64,000 nucleotides of DNA, from assembly GCA_049510975.1 (NCBI GenBank), contig JBEKYM010000004.1, positions 62,001-126,000 on the forward strand, written 5' to 3'. Below, in pieces: positions 56,053-64,000 of this stretch (its first letter is position 1; every line of letters starts with the position of its first letter). The notes under the pieces were generated by a model. It was not told where the DNA came from. It saw nothing but the letters and a program-made list of their open reading frames with translations, and made no database searches. The position numbers and the translations under genes were made by a program. This DNA is from JAKACA01 sp049510975. GTDB lineage: Bacteria > Actinomycetota > Acidimicrobiia > Acidimicrobiales > Bog-793.

Positions 56053-57159
56053 TCAGTCGAGGACGCGCAGGCACAGCACCGGCGGCAAGCCGGCTGCAAC
56101 GAGCCGCCAACGGTCGCCGTGGTCGACAGAGGCAAAGATCTGGCCGCTCCGGGTGCCCAGTACGAGCGCATACGGCGAGCTCTGGCCGATCGTGAAAGCC
56201 TCACCGAGCACCGTCACGTAGGCGTTCTCGTAAGGGAGCCCGTCACCGAGCACCGCCCAGTGGCCGCCGCCATCCGTCGTGCGGTAGACGCGAGGCCTGC
56301 CGCCCGGGCTGCACGGATACGACTCCGACTCGAGGGGGAACACGAACGCCGTTCCCGGTTCCACCGGGTGCGCAACGACAGGAAACCCATAGTCCGAGGC
56401 CAAACCATCCGGCTCCCCAGCACGCCCCACTGGCGTCCAACTGTCTCCCGCGTTCTCCGACCGGTACGTGCCCGAGTCGGTCTGGGCGAACAGGGCGTCC
56501 GGACTGGCGGCATCCATGGCGAGCTTGTAGACGTGGCGCCGCGCGCCGGAGGCATCCGCCGAGGCATGCACGGCCATGCCACCGTTGCGAGCGTGCCATG
56601 TCTCGCCTCCGTCGTCGGAGCGGTAGACGCCTCCGCTCTCGATGGCGACGATGATGCGACCCGGCCGATCGGGGTGCGTGAGCACGGTGTCGAGGGCGTT
56701 GCCCGGGTTGTCGCCCCAGGTGGCCCGGTCGGCGTGGTCCCACAGGCCGCGCACCAGCTCGAAGCGGTCACCGTCGATCGAGCGGAAGAGCGCCGCCGGC
56801 TCCGTCCCGACAAGAACGGGGTGCTTGCCATCCTCGCCGGACGACCCGTCGTCGACCTGAATCTGACAGATCCGAGCGAGGGTGGCGCCGGTCTCGGCCG
56901 GGAAGTCAAGCAGCGGTGTGACCGCGTCGTTCCAGCTCTGGCCGTCGTCGTTGCTCAGCCAGAGGGCGGCCTCGCCAGCGCGGGTTGTGGCCACGAGGTA
57001 CCCACGCTCGGTCTGGAGGAAGGCAGCGACTTCACTGCCCTTGAAGTAGGGCCCGTCCGGTATGCCGTCGCTGATGATGAACAAGCCCTGCTCGGTGCCG
57101 ACGGCGACGGCGAGGTGGTCGGTCATCCGAGCCCGGAAACCCAACCGCTCTCGCTCCAC
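56053..57159 (-). CDS. BNR/Asp-box repeat protein (WD40/sialidase-like propeller)
   Basis: A 368-residue beta-propeller with five Asp-box elements: SNDDGQSW, RSDDGGETW, RSENAGDSW, RTTDGGGHW and SVDHGDRW. No signal peptide is present, so it is probably cytosolic. No sialidase catalytic residues are recognised. Proteins of this type are annotated as WD40/YVTN- or exo-alpha-sialidase-like, with unknown role. GTG 57159 was chosen for AAGGAG 8 nt upstream; ATG 57126 is the next option. Confidence 0.78.
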   Translation of the reverse strand: MERERLGFRARMTDHLAVAVGTEQGLFIISDGIPDGPYFKGSEVAAFLQTERGYLVATTRAGEAALWLSNDDGQSWNDAVTPLLDFPAETGATLARICQIQVDDGSSGEDGKHPVLVGTEPAALFRSIDGDRFELVRGLWDHADRATWGDNPGNALDTVLTHPDRPGRIIVAIESGGVYRSDDGGETWHARNGGMAVHASADASGARRHVYKLAMDAASPDALFAQTDSGTYRSENAGDSWTPVGRAGEPDGLASDYGFPVVAHPVEPGTAFVFPLESESYPCSPGGRPRVYRTTDGGGHWAVLGDGLPYENAYVTVLGEAFTIGQSSPYALVLGTRSGQIFASVDHGDRWRLVAAGLPPVLCLRVLD

Positions 57160-57293
57160 TCGAGGTGCTCCTTCGCCACGGCGCGGTCGCATGACCGGGA
57201 CTTGAACTTTCACCCGCTCCGGGCCTTGCAGGAGCGTCATGGGACCAGACTAAGCCCTGGGGGAGCTGATCAGTGGGATCTCGATAGCAAGGC

Positions 57294-57327
57294 ACGCGAA
57301 CAGCACCCTGGCAGGACGCGAACAGCA
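57294..57327 (+). repeat. Two 12-bp direct repeats
   Basis: ACGCGAACAGCA at 57294-57305 and 57316-57327, 22 bp apart start to start, in the gap between the BNR gene and mvaB-like gene. Possibly a factor-binding pair; significance low. Confidence 0.4.
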
Positions 57328-57378
57328 GCCGACCGAGCGGTTCACTCGTAGGCGACCATCGGACGACTACGCGGCCGA

Positions 57379-58305
57379 TCAGGTGGCAAGACGCGTACGA
57401 GGTCCAGCGCCGGAGATGCGGCTCGGGACTGCATGGCCGAGGAGCTCGGACAGCTCGGCGGACGTGGCAATCAAGAGCTCGAGGTCGATCCCGGTCGGGA
57501 TGCCGAAGTCGTCGAGGAGGGCGACGAGATCCTCGGTGGCGAGGTTGCCGCCGGCTCCCGCCGCGAACGGCGAGCCTCCGAGCCCTCCGACCGCCGTGTC
57601 GAACCGCGTGACGCCGGCCTGCAAGGCCGCATAGGCATTGAGGAGTGCGGTGCCCCGCGTCTCGTGGAAGTGCAGGCCGACGTCGGTGCCCGTGAGGTCG
57701 AGCAGCTGCCCCACGAGACGAGGTGTGGCCATCCCGGTCGTGTCGGCAAGGGTGAGGGCGGTGCTCCCGCACTGGAGGAGGCGCCCGCACAGCTGGTGCA
57801 CGTCTGCTGGGTCGATGTCACCTTCGTAGGGTGAGCCGAAGGCGCACGACACGACGGCATCGACTGGTGTCGTCGGCGCCGCACGATCGCAGATGAGGGC
57901 GATCTCGCGAACCGACTCGTCGATGGACCGGCGGACGTTGCGCTCGTTGTAGACCGCAGAGGCTGCAACCGTGACGGTGATCTCGTCCACGCCCGCTTGA
58001 AGCGCCGCCTCGGCGCCGCGCAGGTTCGCCACGAGCGCCGTGAGGCGGAACTCGTCGCGCCGCTGAAGGTGGTCGAGGACGTCGGCGGCGCCGGCCATGG
58101 CGGGAACAGCCCGCTCGGAGACGAAGCTCACGGCCTCGATCCGGCGACATCCGGCGCCGGCCAGGCTGTCCACGAGCTCGGCGCGTCTTGCCGGCGTGAG
58201 GGGCGCCTCCGACTGGAGGCCGTCGCGGGGCCCGACCTCGCGGATGACCACGGCCGCAGGGAGGCGAGGCGGAGCCTGAGCTGTCACCGTGGGCGCTTCG
58301 GGCAC
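57379..58305 (-). CDS. HMG-CoA lyase-like DRE-TIM enzyme lacking the active-site Cys
   Basis: A 308-residue TIM-barrel metal enzyme of the HMG-CoA lyase/HOMOCITRATE synthase superfamily. Metal and base elements are kept: REVGPRDGLQ (R26, D28), and LHFHETRG with H212 and H214. The signature around the human catalytic Cys266, GGLGGCPF, here reads GGLGGSPF with Ser at residue 245. Hydroxymethylglutaryl-CoA lyase activity is therefore doubtful, and another lyase reaction is possible. TATCGT ends 6 nt before GTG 58305. Confidence 0.8.
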   Translation of the reverse strand: MPEAPTVTAQAPPRLPAAVVIREVGPRDGLQSEAPLTPARRAELVDSLAGAGCRRIEAVSFVSERAVPAMAGAADVLDHLQRRDEFRLTALVANLRGAEAALQAGVDEITVTVAASAVYNERNVRRSIDESVREIALICDRAAPTTPVDAVVSCAFGSPYEGDIDPADVHQLCGRLLQCGSTALTLADTTGMATPRLVGQLLDLTGTDVGLHFHETRGTALLNAYAALQAGVTRFDTAVGGLGGSPFAAGAGGNLATEDLVALLDDFGIPTGIDLELLIATSAELSELLGHAVPSRISGAGPRTRLAT

Positions 58306-58311
58306 GAACGG

Positions 58312-58317
58312 ACGATA
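58312..58317 (-). promoter_or_regulatory. -10 box TATCGT (HMG-CoA lyase-like gene)
   Basis: On the minus strand TATCGT, CCGTTC, then GTG 58305. Confidence 0.5.
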
Positions 58318-58336
58318 GCGGCCAGGTCCTTGCCAG

Positions 58337-58342
58337 TAGCCT
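58337..58342 (+). promoter_or_regulatory. -10 box TAGCCT (riboflavin kinase gene)
   Basis: TAGCCT ends 8 nt before GTG 58351. Confidence 0.45.
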
Positions 58343-58350
58343 CAGATGCC

Positions 58351-58758
58351 GTGGCTGACGACGGAGAGCTCGTCCTCGAGGGCATTGTCGTGACCGGCGA
58401 TCGCCGGGGGAGAGAGCTGGGTTTCCCCACGGCCAACGTCGAGGTGACGGCGATCGAGCTGCCCGAGGACGGTGTCTATTCCGGCTGGTTCGAGCGTCCC
58501 GACGGAGCCCGCTACCGAGCGGCCATCTCGGTCGGGACGCGCCCGACCTACTACCGGGACGGGGGTGGCCGGCTCGTCGAGGCCTACCTGCTCGACTTCG
58601 ACGGCGACCTCTACGGAGAGCTCGTCCGCGTCGGCGTCGGTGCGAAGGTTCGGGGTCAGGTTCGTTTCGAGACCAGCGACGAGCTCATCGAGCAGATGCG
58701 CCGCGACGTCGAGGCGGTTCGTGCCGTCACCGCTGCCGGTGGCGCCGAGCCGGGCTGA
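58351..58758 (+). CDS. Stand-alone riboflavin kinase domain protein
   Basis: A 135-residue protein equivalent only to the C-terminal riboflavin kinase domain of RibF. It has VTGDRRGRELGFPTANVEV (family GxxxGxxLGFPTAN), VGTRPTYYRDGGGR, EAYLLDFDGDLYGE and VRFETSDELIEQM. It should phosphorylate riboflavin to FMN. The FAD synthetase domain seen in normal bacterial RibF is absent, so it may supplement a full RibF elsewhere or be a distinct enzyme. Start GTG 58351; TTG 58330 cannot be excluded. Confidence 0.85.
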   Translation: MADDGELVLEGIVVTGDRRGRELGFPTANVEVTAIELPEDGVYSGWFERPDGARYRAAISVGTRPTYYRDGGGRLVEAYLLDFDGDLYGELVRVGVGAKVRGQVRFETSDELIEQMRRDVEAVRAVTAAGGAEPG

Positions 58759-58782
58759 GCGGCTGCCCGGCTGATCGGCTGA

Positions 58783-59313
58783 TCAGGGGTTGCCGGGCAG
58801 CGGCGCCGAGGCCTGAAACCTCGCCTGCAGGCCGGACTTGGTGACGTAATAGAACGAGATGCCGTTGCGGGGTGTGTAGATCCACTTGCCGCCTGGAGGG
58901 ATCTTCGGCGAGTGCCACCCGCCGTCGTTCACGAAGACGAGCTGTTGCGGCACCGACGTGAGGTTCGTGAACGTGAGCTTGAAGTCGACCTGGCAGTAGA
59001 GAAAGTGAGGTTCGATCGCCTTCGGCGTGATGATGATCTGCTCGCCGACTCCCTGGGCCGGACTGATCGGCCGTGTTCCCTCCTCGGGGATGCCGATCTT
59101 GTGGCCGTCGATCGTGACATATCCGGAGTAGCCCACCGTTGTCGTGGTGACGTCGGTGCTCGAGGTTGTCGTGCTCGACGACTCGGTCGTCGAGGTGGTG
59201 CCCGCGGGCGTGGAGGCGCAGGCAGCAGCGCCGAGCCCGATCGCCAACAGCGCGCCGACCACTCGGACGTATCGGCGCCGCCACAGTCTTCCGTGCAAGG
59301 AGACGCTCGACAT
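58783..59313 (-). CDS. Secreted cupredoxin-like lipoprotein
   Basis: A 176-residue exported lipoprotein. The signal peptide has an Arg-rich N-region and ends in the lipobox AAAC, acylated C32. A Ser/Thr-rich linker (to about residue 60) is followed by a beta-sandwich with LTFTNLTSVPQQLVFVNDGGW, HSPKIPPGGKWIYTP and SFYYVTKSGLQARF. These resemble the beta-strands of cupredoxins. The usual copper ligand set (Cys with two His and Met) is incomplete: one Cys (LYCQV) and one His-containing loop (GGWHSP) are seen. It is the last gene of the surface operon. Confidence 0.7.
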   Translation of the reverse strand: MSSVSLHGRLWRRRYVRVVGALLAIGLGAAACASTPAGTTSTTESSSTTTSSTDVTTTTVGYSGYVTIDGHKIGIPEEGTRPISPAQGVGEQIIITPKAIEPHFLYCQVDFKLTFTNLTSVPQQLVFVNDGGWHSPKIPPGGKWIYTPRNGISFYYVTKSGLQARFQASAPLPGNP

Positions 59314-59330
59314 CTAGCGACCAGCTGTCC

Positions 59331-60314
59331 TCACAGCGTCGCCGGGAGTAGCGCCGCCGCGTTGGCGAAACACAAGATGGCGACAGCGATGACCACCGGC
59401 GTTGCCAGCCCGTAGACCAGCCAAGTCCTCCGTGACCGACGGAGCAGGTACCAGGCGCTGAGCAGGGCGGCGACGAGCGCCAGCCCCCAGCCGATGGCGG
59501 GGGCGGTGGCGGCCGAGTCGCCGGCCAAGCCGAACTCGGCCGGCGGCAGGGCGGCGTGATTCACGGGCACCGAAGCCACCGGCTTGCCGACAAGGTCTGC
59601 GGTGACGATGAGCAACGACGAAGCCGTGACCGCCGGCGACGAGGTGACGAGTGTGAGGCGGGCCGCCCGCGTCGGTCCGGCCGGCAGATGCGACCCGGGG
59701 CTCACGATCCTCGAGGCCGCCACGGTGTAGGTGAACTTTCCGAGGGCTCCGGTCACGAGGACCGTGTCGCCCACCTTCAGCTGATCGAGCCGAGCGAAGG
59801 GCGAGCCGTACGTCGTGCGCCGGCCGGCGATGACGACGTCGCCGCCGGTGCCCGGGGGAGCTGAGCCGATGAGCAGTCCCGGACCCGCTTCGAGATCCTG
59901 GGAGGAGGTTCCTTCGATCACGATCTGGCGGATGCCGAGCGACGGGATGTCGAGGATCGCAACGGCCTGACCCTCCGGCGGGGTCTTGCCGTTGAGGGCA
60001 GCCAGACCGGCCGCCCCCGCCAACTGCTCGGCCAGCCGGTGCTGGGCGTGGAACGCCTCCACGCTCGTAAAGGCGAACAGATACGCCGCGAATGCAACGA
60101 CGAGCAAACCCAGGCCGGCGCTGATCACGGCCGCCGTCAGGACGATCGAGCCCGGCCGACGCCGACGCCGGCTCCGCGCAGGCTTGTCCTCTTGGGTGAG
60201 CTCCTCGACGGTGTCTGGCACGGAAAGGGCACTGGAGCTGTCGGCTGGAGTCTCGGCCTCAGTGGCGCGCAGGCGCTGTGGCGCCGGCTCGCCTCCGTTG
60301 TCGGGGTTACTCAC
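59331..60314 (-). CDS. Sortase-fold (class E-like) protein lacking catalytic residues
   Basis: A 327-residue membrane protein: disordered acidic N-terminus, one helix (about 57-83), a sortase-type beta-barrel (about 105-245) and two more C-terminal helices. The barrel has the sortase landmarks SAPPGTGGDVVIAG and SPFARLDQLKVGDTVLV. The catalytic positions are changed: GHR reads GRR (R165), TLTTC reads TLVTS (S225) and the conserved Arg is replaced by Ser. It should not work as a transpeptidase. GTG 60314 has GGAG 9 nt upstream. The gene follows a PstS-like surface protein. Confidence 0.8.
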   Translation of the reverse strand: MSNPDNGGEPAPQRLRATEAETPADSSSALSVPDTVEELTQEDKPARSRRRRRPGSIVLTAAVISAGLGLLVVAFAAYLFAFTSVEAFHAQHRLAEQLAGAAGLAALNGKTPPEGQAVAILDIPSLGIRQIVIEGTSSQDLEAGPGLLIGSAPPGTGGDVVIAGRRTTYGSPFARLDQLKVGDTVLVTGALGKFTYTVAASRIVSPGSHLPAGPTRAARLTLVTSSPAVTASSLLIVTADLVGKPVASVPVNHAALPPAEFGLAGDSAATAPAIGWGLALVAALLSAWYLLRRSRRTWLVYGLATPVVIAVAILCFANAAALLPATL

Positions 60315-60342
60315 GTGTGGCCGCTCCGTAGTGAGCCTTCCG

Positions 60343-62727
60343 TCAGGCACTGTCGGTCCCACCGGCCTCACCGGCATGGCGGCGACGGAAGACTCCGACG
60401 AAGGACAGCCCAAGGCTGAGTGCGATCAAGATACCCCCAACGGCGAGGGCGACCGGAAGGGCGTCCTTGGCGGCCGCTTCCGAGAGCGTCACGTCGGCCA
60501 CCGACAGCCCTGGGCCGGAGCCCTTCGTCTTCGTCGCCACAGTGGTGGGCGGCACCGTGGTCGGCACCGTCCCCCGCGTCGGGATCGTGGTCGTCACGCC
60601 GGTCCCGGTCGGCACGGTCGTCGTGGTTGCGGGTGCGGAGACAACGAGCACCGTCGTGCCGGAGGAGGGCGAGAATGCCGCCGTCCCGCCGTAGCTTGCC
60701 GTCACCGTGTCGCTCCCGAGTGGTGCGCCTGCGGCTGAGCACGTCGCCTTGCCGTGAGCCAGGCTGGCCGTGCACAGGGTCGCCGATCCTGAGGTGAAGC
60801 TCACGGTTCCCGTCGGCGTGCCCTTCGATGCCGACACCGTCGCCGAGTAGGCGACAATGCTGCCCTGCGTCGCGGCAGAAGGACTGACCGATACCGAGGT
60901 CGTGGTCGCAACCGGCGGTGGGGCGTTCTCGGCCGCCAGAGCCTTGGCCAGGTTCTTCTTGGCGAGGCTTTCCAGCTTTGCCGGCAACGGCACGTAACCG
61001 TCAGGGAGCTGGGACGCCGTCGTGATGTAGTGGACGAGCTCGTTCATCATGTCGGCGATGGGTCGGGACTGGGCCGCCGGCAACGAACCGTCGGGCACGA
61101 GGGCGTCGATCACCGTCGACATCGGGTAGCCGCCGTTCACCTTGAGACTCGGATCGGGCAGCGGGAAGCCCTGCTTCGAGAGTGGCTCGGCCGCAACCTC
61201 GGCTTGTACCGAGGCCGTGGTGGGAGCCTCGAACTGCCCGTCGGCGTTCTGCAAGCTGGCGGAGTCGAGGCCGTCGTAGCGTGCGTCGCCCCAGTCGATG
61301 GGCGCAAAGCCGGCCACCGGCGAGAGCTGGAACTCCGGCGGGACGGCAAAGGCCCGAAGGAACTTGACGGCGTGGAGCGGATCGGCCGCCTGCGTGAACA
61401 GCGTGCCGAGCGGCTTCAAGGGGGGGAACTGGTCGAACGTCGTGCACGTCTTGATCGGCCACGGCGTCTGGTTGATCGAGGTGGTGAACGTTTTCTGAGC
61501 CGTGTTCGGATCCTTGGTCAGCTTGCCGTTGATCACGAACGGCACATTCGGGGCGTTGCAGATCCAGTCCGTCAGCTCCTCGGTCACACCGGTCTCGTCG
61601 GACGGGATGTAGACGCCGTACTGGCCTGCCCCCACGAAACCCGGCACGGAGTTGATGCCTTCCATCGCCGAGCACGTTCCGCCGGCGCACTTCACCATGT
61701 CAGCGTCGTAGGGGCCCTGGTAGGCGTAGGTCGTCAGTCCGGCGACCTCGTTCGGGGTCAACTTGAAGGCGTTGAAGGGGTACTTGAGCCCTCCTTGTTC
61801 CATGGCGGCGACGTAGCCCATGACGACGGCCGAGGCGACCAGTGGGACGACCGTGTAGTGCACCTTGGCGAGGGCGGCGGCAACGTCGGTCGCCTGCGGA
61901 TCGTCGATGAACAGCACGCTGTTGCTCTGCAGGTAGGGGAGGATGAGCGACGTGCTCGTCGCCGTGTTCACGGGCACGGCGGGCTGCTTGCCGGCGCAGA
62001 CAACCGGCGACTCGTGCGGGATCAGCCATTCGATGCTGTTGTCGCTGTAGGTCGGCACGAGCGTTGCCGCCGAACAGCCGTTGCTCTGGGGGGCAAAGCC
62101 GAGCGGGATGACGGCGGTGTCCTCCGGCACGGGGATGGCGATGTTGGAGGGGAGGGGAGGCGTCAGCAACGCCCAGTCGACGACGTCGACCGAGCACTGG
62201 TCCGTCGCGTCGCCGCAGAAGAAATTCTCCGACGGCGCCGTCGTGTCGCCAGGGATCTGGCCGATCAAAGGCGCGTCGCCTTTCACGTTGGGATCGTCGA
62301 TCGTCTGGAAGCTCAGCTCGCCGGTGCCCTGGGCGGAGATCGGCAGCTGCTGGCTCGGGTAGGTGAAGGTCGGCGAACCTTCGAGCACGCAATAGGGCGC
62401 AGCCGTGGTCGTGATGGGGTTCTGGTTGGAACAGAAGTAGATCTCCGCGGTGCTGCCGGCGGGGAAGCCGGTCAGGTTCAAGTAGATCCACTGGTTCTGG
62501 CCGAGCTCGGTCGTCGGCTCGACCGACACGGTCGGGCAAGTCGTCCCGGCCGGGCAGGGCGAAGGGATGGTCACGCACGTCGCTCCGGTGGCACACGCGC
62601 TCGGCGCAGCCGCAGCGGCTCGCGGCGTCGCCGTGGCGGCCGCCGACCCGAGTGTGAGGGAGGACAGGGCGAGGGTGGCGAGGCCGGCCGCGGCCAGCAC
62701 TCTGGGCAGCTTCGTCAGGGGTTTCAC
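60343..62727 (-). CDS. Surface-anchored PstS-like protein with Ig-like domain
   Basis: A 794-residue exported protein. Signal peptide to about residue 38. A PstS-like periplasmic-binding region (about 280-600) includes KYPFNAFKLTPNEVAGLTTYAYQG and a Cys-rich insertion (VKCAGGTCSAMEGI). A bacterial Ig-like domain (about 615-705; GTPTGTVSFTSGSATLCTASL) is followed by a Thr/Pro linker and one C-terminal membrane helix ending FRRRHAGE. The helix keeps it attached to the cell. No LPxTG-like motif is seen. Its ATG overlaps the stop of the upstream PstS-like gene. Confidence 0.75.
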   Translation of the reverse strand: MKPLTKLPRVLAAAGLATLALSSLTLGSAAATATPRAAAAAPSACATGATCVTIPSPCPAGTTCPTVSVEPTTELGQNQWIYLNLTGFPAGSTAEIYFCSNQNPITTTAAPYCVLEGSPTFTYPSQQLPISAQGTGELSFQTIDDPNVKGDAPLIGQIPGDTTAPSENFFCGDATDQCSVDVVDWALLTPPLPSNIAIPVPEDTAVIPLGFAPQSNGCSAATLVPTYSDNSIEWLIPHESPVVCAGKQPAVPVNTATSTSLILPYLQSNSVLFIDDPQATDVAAALAKVHYTVVPLVASAVVMGYVAAMEQGGLKYPFNAFKLTPNEVAGLTTYAYQGPYDADMVKCAGGTCSAMEGINSVPGFVGAGQYGVYIPSDETGVTEELTDWICNAPNVPFVINGKLTKDPNTAQKTFTTSINQTPWPIKTCTTFDQFPPLKPLGTLFTQAADPLHAVKFLRAFAVPPEFQLSPVAGFAPIDWGDARYDGLDSASLQNADGQFEAPTTASVQAEVAAEPLSKQGFPLPDPSLKVNGGYPMSTVIDALVPDGSLPAAQSRPIADMMNELVHYITTASQLPDGYVPLPAKLESLAKKNLAKALAAENAPPPVATTTSVSVSPSAATQGSIVAYSATVSASKGTPTGTVSFTSGSATLCTASLAHGKATCSAAGAPLGSDTVTASYGGTAAFSPSSGTTVLVVSAPATTTTVPTGTGVTTTIPTRGTVPTTVPPTTVATKTKGSGPGLSVADVTLSEAAAKDALPVALAVGGILIALSLGLSFVGVFRRRHAGEAGGTDSA

Positions 62728-64000
62728 GATGGATCACCTTCGGGAGCCGATGTTGCGAGATGCTCGAGCCGTCGCCTCCGGCGTGAGCGGGCCACGGTTG
62801 GCGGCAGCGCCAGCAGCAAGATGAGCAGGGCGACGGAGCCCCACATGGTGGCGGGCGAGACTCTCACACCCAGCAGGGTGAAGTCCTCAGAAGCGAGCTC
62901 GTTGCCGAGCGTCTGGCCGTCGAGGTTCGAGCCTGGGGCGGCACCCGGGACGATCTTTTGACCCGGCCACTGTCCGTTGGCGATCGAGGTGTTGCCGGAT
63001 TTGACACCCGGCCCCGTTGGACCGCCGCCGTAGTGCTGGCTGCCGCCGCTCTTCTTCTTGCCGCTGCCCTTTCCTTTGGATCCCGTCTTGCTCTGGCCGG
63101 GTCCGGACGGACCTGTCGTGCCGGTTGTCGAGCTCCCCGGCACGGTGGTTGTCGTCGTCGTCGTGCTCCCACCGCCGTTGTTGTTCGGGCAGGGGAGGCC
63201 GGCGATGCAGGGCTCACCTGGCAGCACCGTCTGCCCGTCGACATACGGGTCCGAGCAGTTGGCAGCCGTGGCGACCGCCGGGGCGGGCGCCGCTCCGGGA
63301 ATGCGGTTGATGGCGGCGAAATCGGCATCGACGAGGTTGGGCGGTAAAGGCGAATAGCCGAGCGTTCCCGCTGAGTTCTGTCCCGTACATGCGAGGAACC
63401 GGATGAACTGTCCGAGCACCGCTCCCTCGGCCGGCGGGATCGAGCCCGGGCCCTTCGGGGTGATCAGGTAGCTGTAGGCCGAGATCGGGTAGGCGCTGGG
63501 CAAGGGGTTGGAGTAGACGCCTTGCAGCTTCTGTTCGAGGTCGGGCAGGAGCTGCGCCTTCTCGAGCCCGACGGCGTCGGTCTCTTCCGAGGGTGCGACC
63601 CAGTTCCCGCTGGCGTTCTGGACGTAGGCACAGGGCATGTGATGCAGGAGTGCATAGGCCGTCTCCACGTAGGTGACGGAGTCATTGACGCTGGCGACGA
63701 AGTTGGAAGCGCCGTCGGACCCGTTCTGGCCCACGAAGTTCGAGAGGTTGTAATGGCCGTGGTTCGTACCTTGGGGGAAGTTGGCGCTGACGGGGTCCCC
63801 GGACTGCAGCGTCTGCACGAACGGCTGCCAGATGCCAGGCTGCAGGTAGTCGAGGTACTGGGAGAAGAGGTAGTTCTCACCTGAGGCGTCGGTCCGGAAG
63901 ACGGCGACGATGGGGGCATTCGGCAGGTCGACCCCTTTGTTGAGGGCGGCGATTGCCGGATCGTCCCAGTTCGTGACCGTTCCGGTCCAGATCTTCGCCA
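62724..64000 (-). CDS. PstS-like substrate-binding protein with C-terminal membrane anchor (partial)
   Basis: The visible 424 residues begin inside the PstS domain; the N-terminus is beyond the right edge. The phosphate-binding family segment is clear: KIWTGTVTNWDDPAIAALN, VAVFRTDASGENYLFSQYL and VNDSVTYVETAYAL. After about 230 residues a Gly/Ser/Thr/Lys-rich linker follows, then one membrane helix (TMWGSVALLILLLALPPTVA) and an Arg-rich end. A normal PstS lacks the C-terminal anchor. No pst transporter genes are in view. Probably a tethered binding protein or a repurposed surface domain. Confidence 0.78.
   Translation of the reverse strand, partial: AKIWTGTVTNWDDPAIAALNKGVDLPNAPIVAVFRTDASGENYLFSQYLDYLQPGIWQPFVQTLQSGDPVSANFPQGTNHGHYNLSNFVGQNGSDGASNFVASVNDSVTYVETAYALLHHMPCAYVQNASGNWVAPSEETDAVGLEKAQLLPDLEQKLQGVYSNPLPSAYPISAYSYLITPKGPGSIPPAEGAVLGQFIRFLACTGQNSAGTLGYSPLPPNLVDADFAAINRIPGAAPAPAVATAANCSDPYVDGQTVLPGEPCIAGLPCPNNNGGGSTTTTTTTVPGSSTTGTTGPSGPGQSKTGSKGKGSGKKKSGGSQHYGGGPTGPGVKSGNTSIANGQWPGQKIVPGAAPGSNLDGQTLGNELASEDFTLLGVRVSPATMWGSVALLILLLALPPTVARSRRRRRLEHLATSAPEGDPS

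Noticed and set aside
60343..64000. Search for LPxTG-like sorting signals in the surface proteins
   Set aside because: None found; both proteins end with a membrane helix and an Arg-rich tail but no sortase recognition motif before it.

Overview
The window is GC-rich, gene-dense chromosomal DNA of an actinobacterium. The closest fit from gene content is a non-mycolate lineage such as Acidimicrobiia, but that is inference. The supporting signs are an adenosylcobalamin-type ribonucleotide reductase NrdJ, a Mec-CysO-CysM cysteine pathway, an F420-type LLM oxidoreductase, an SmpB-tmRNA pair, very high GC at third codon positions, and many ATGA/GTGA stop-start overlaps. At least sixteen genes carry a TANNNT -10 box ending 6 or 8 nt before the start codon with no Shine-Dalgarno, so leaderless mRNAs look common. 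I saw no phage, insertion sequence, CRISPR array, rRNA or tRNA gene. The only mobile-type elements are two inteins in nrdJ and a pair of palindromic repeats.

Layout. 1-1350 (minus): two-component system, with the sensor kinase cut by the window edge. 1526-9763 (plus): SufR-like regulator, gamma-glutamyltransferase-like enzyme, S9 peptidase, MenG/UbiE methyltransferase, UbiA-like membrane protein, PLP decarboxylase and a small CC-motif protein. 9773-10255: a structured leader region containing a 14-codon ORF and competing hairpins. 10262-11310: DUF2461, antisense DUF2277 and tandem palindromic repeats. 11393-16715: NAD-dependent formate dehydrogenase fdsGBAD. 16740-25444: transporters, stomatin/NfeD pair, MscS channel, CDGSH protein, UBP zinc finger, and a Cys-rich protein followed by a duplicated winged-helix protein. 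25870-30970: secreted proteins around ssrA and smpB. 31060-34172: mec-cysO-cysM, rph and rdgB. 34231-45585: mixed metabolism (D-threonine-aldolase-like enzyme, MaoC pair, DUF885 peptidase, PimB-like glycosyltransferase, ROK kinase, LLM oxidoreductase, alanine-type aminotransferase, CHAP-domain secreted protein, PlsC). 45614-55992: glycerol kinase, intein-bearing nrdJ and a pyrimidine/nucleobase salvage cluster. 56053-58758: BNR-repeat protein, HMG-CoA-lyase-like enzyme and a stand-alone riboflavin kinase. 58783-64000 (minus): a cell-surface operon of two membrane-tethered PstS-like proteins, a sortase-fold protein without catalytic residues, and a cupredoxin-like lipoprotein.

The most unusual points are these. 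The two inteins each sit directly in front of an active-site cysteine of ribonucleotide reductase. The sulfur carrier CysO has extra residues after its Gly-Gly next to a JAMM protease. A catalytically empty sortase-like protein sits in a surface-protein operon. An HMG-CoA lyase homologue has Ser in place of the catalytic Cys. Two genes (EamA transporter, ROK kinase) appear to need CTG start codons. The switch-like leader at 9808-10177 has no family that I recognise.
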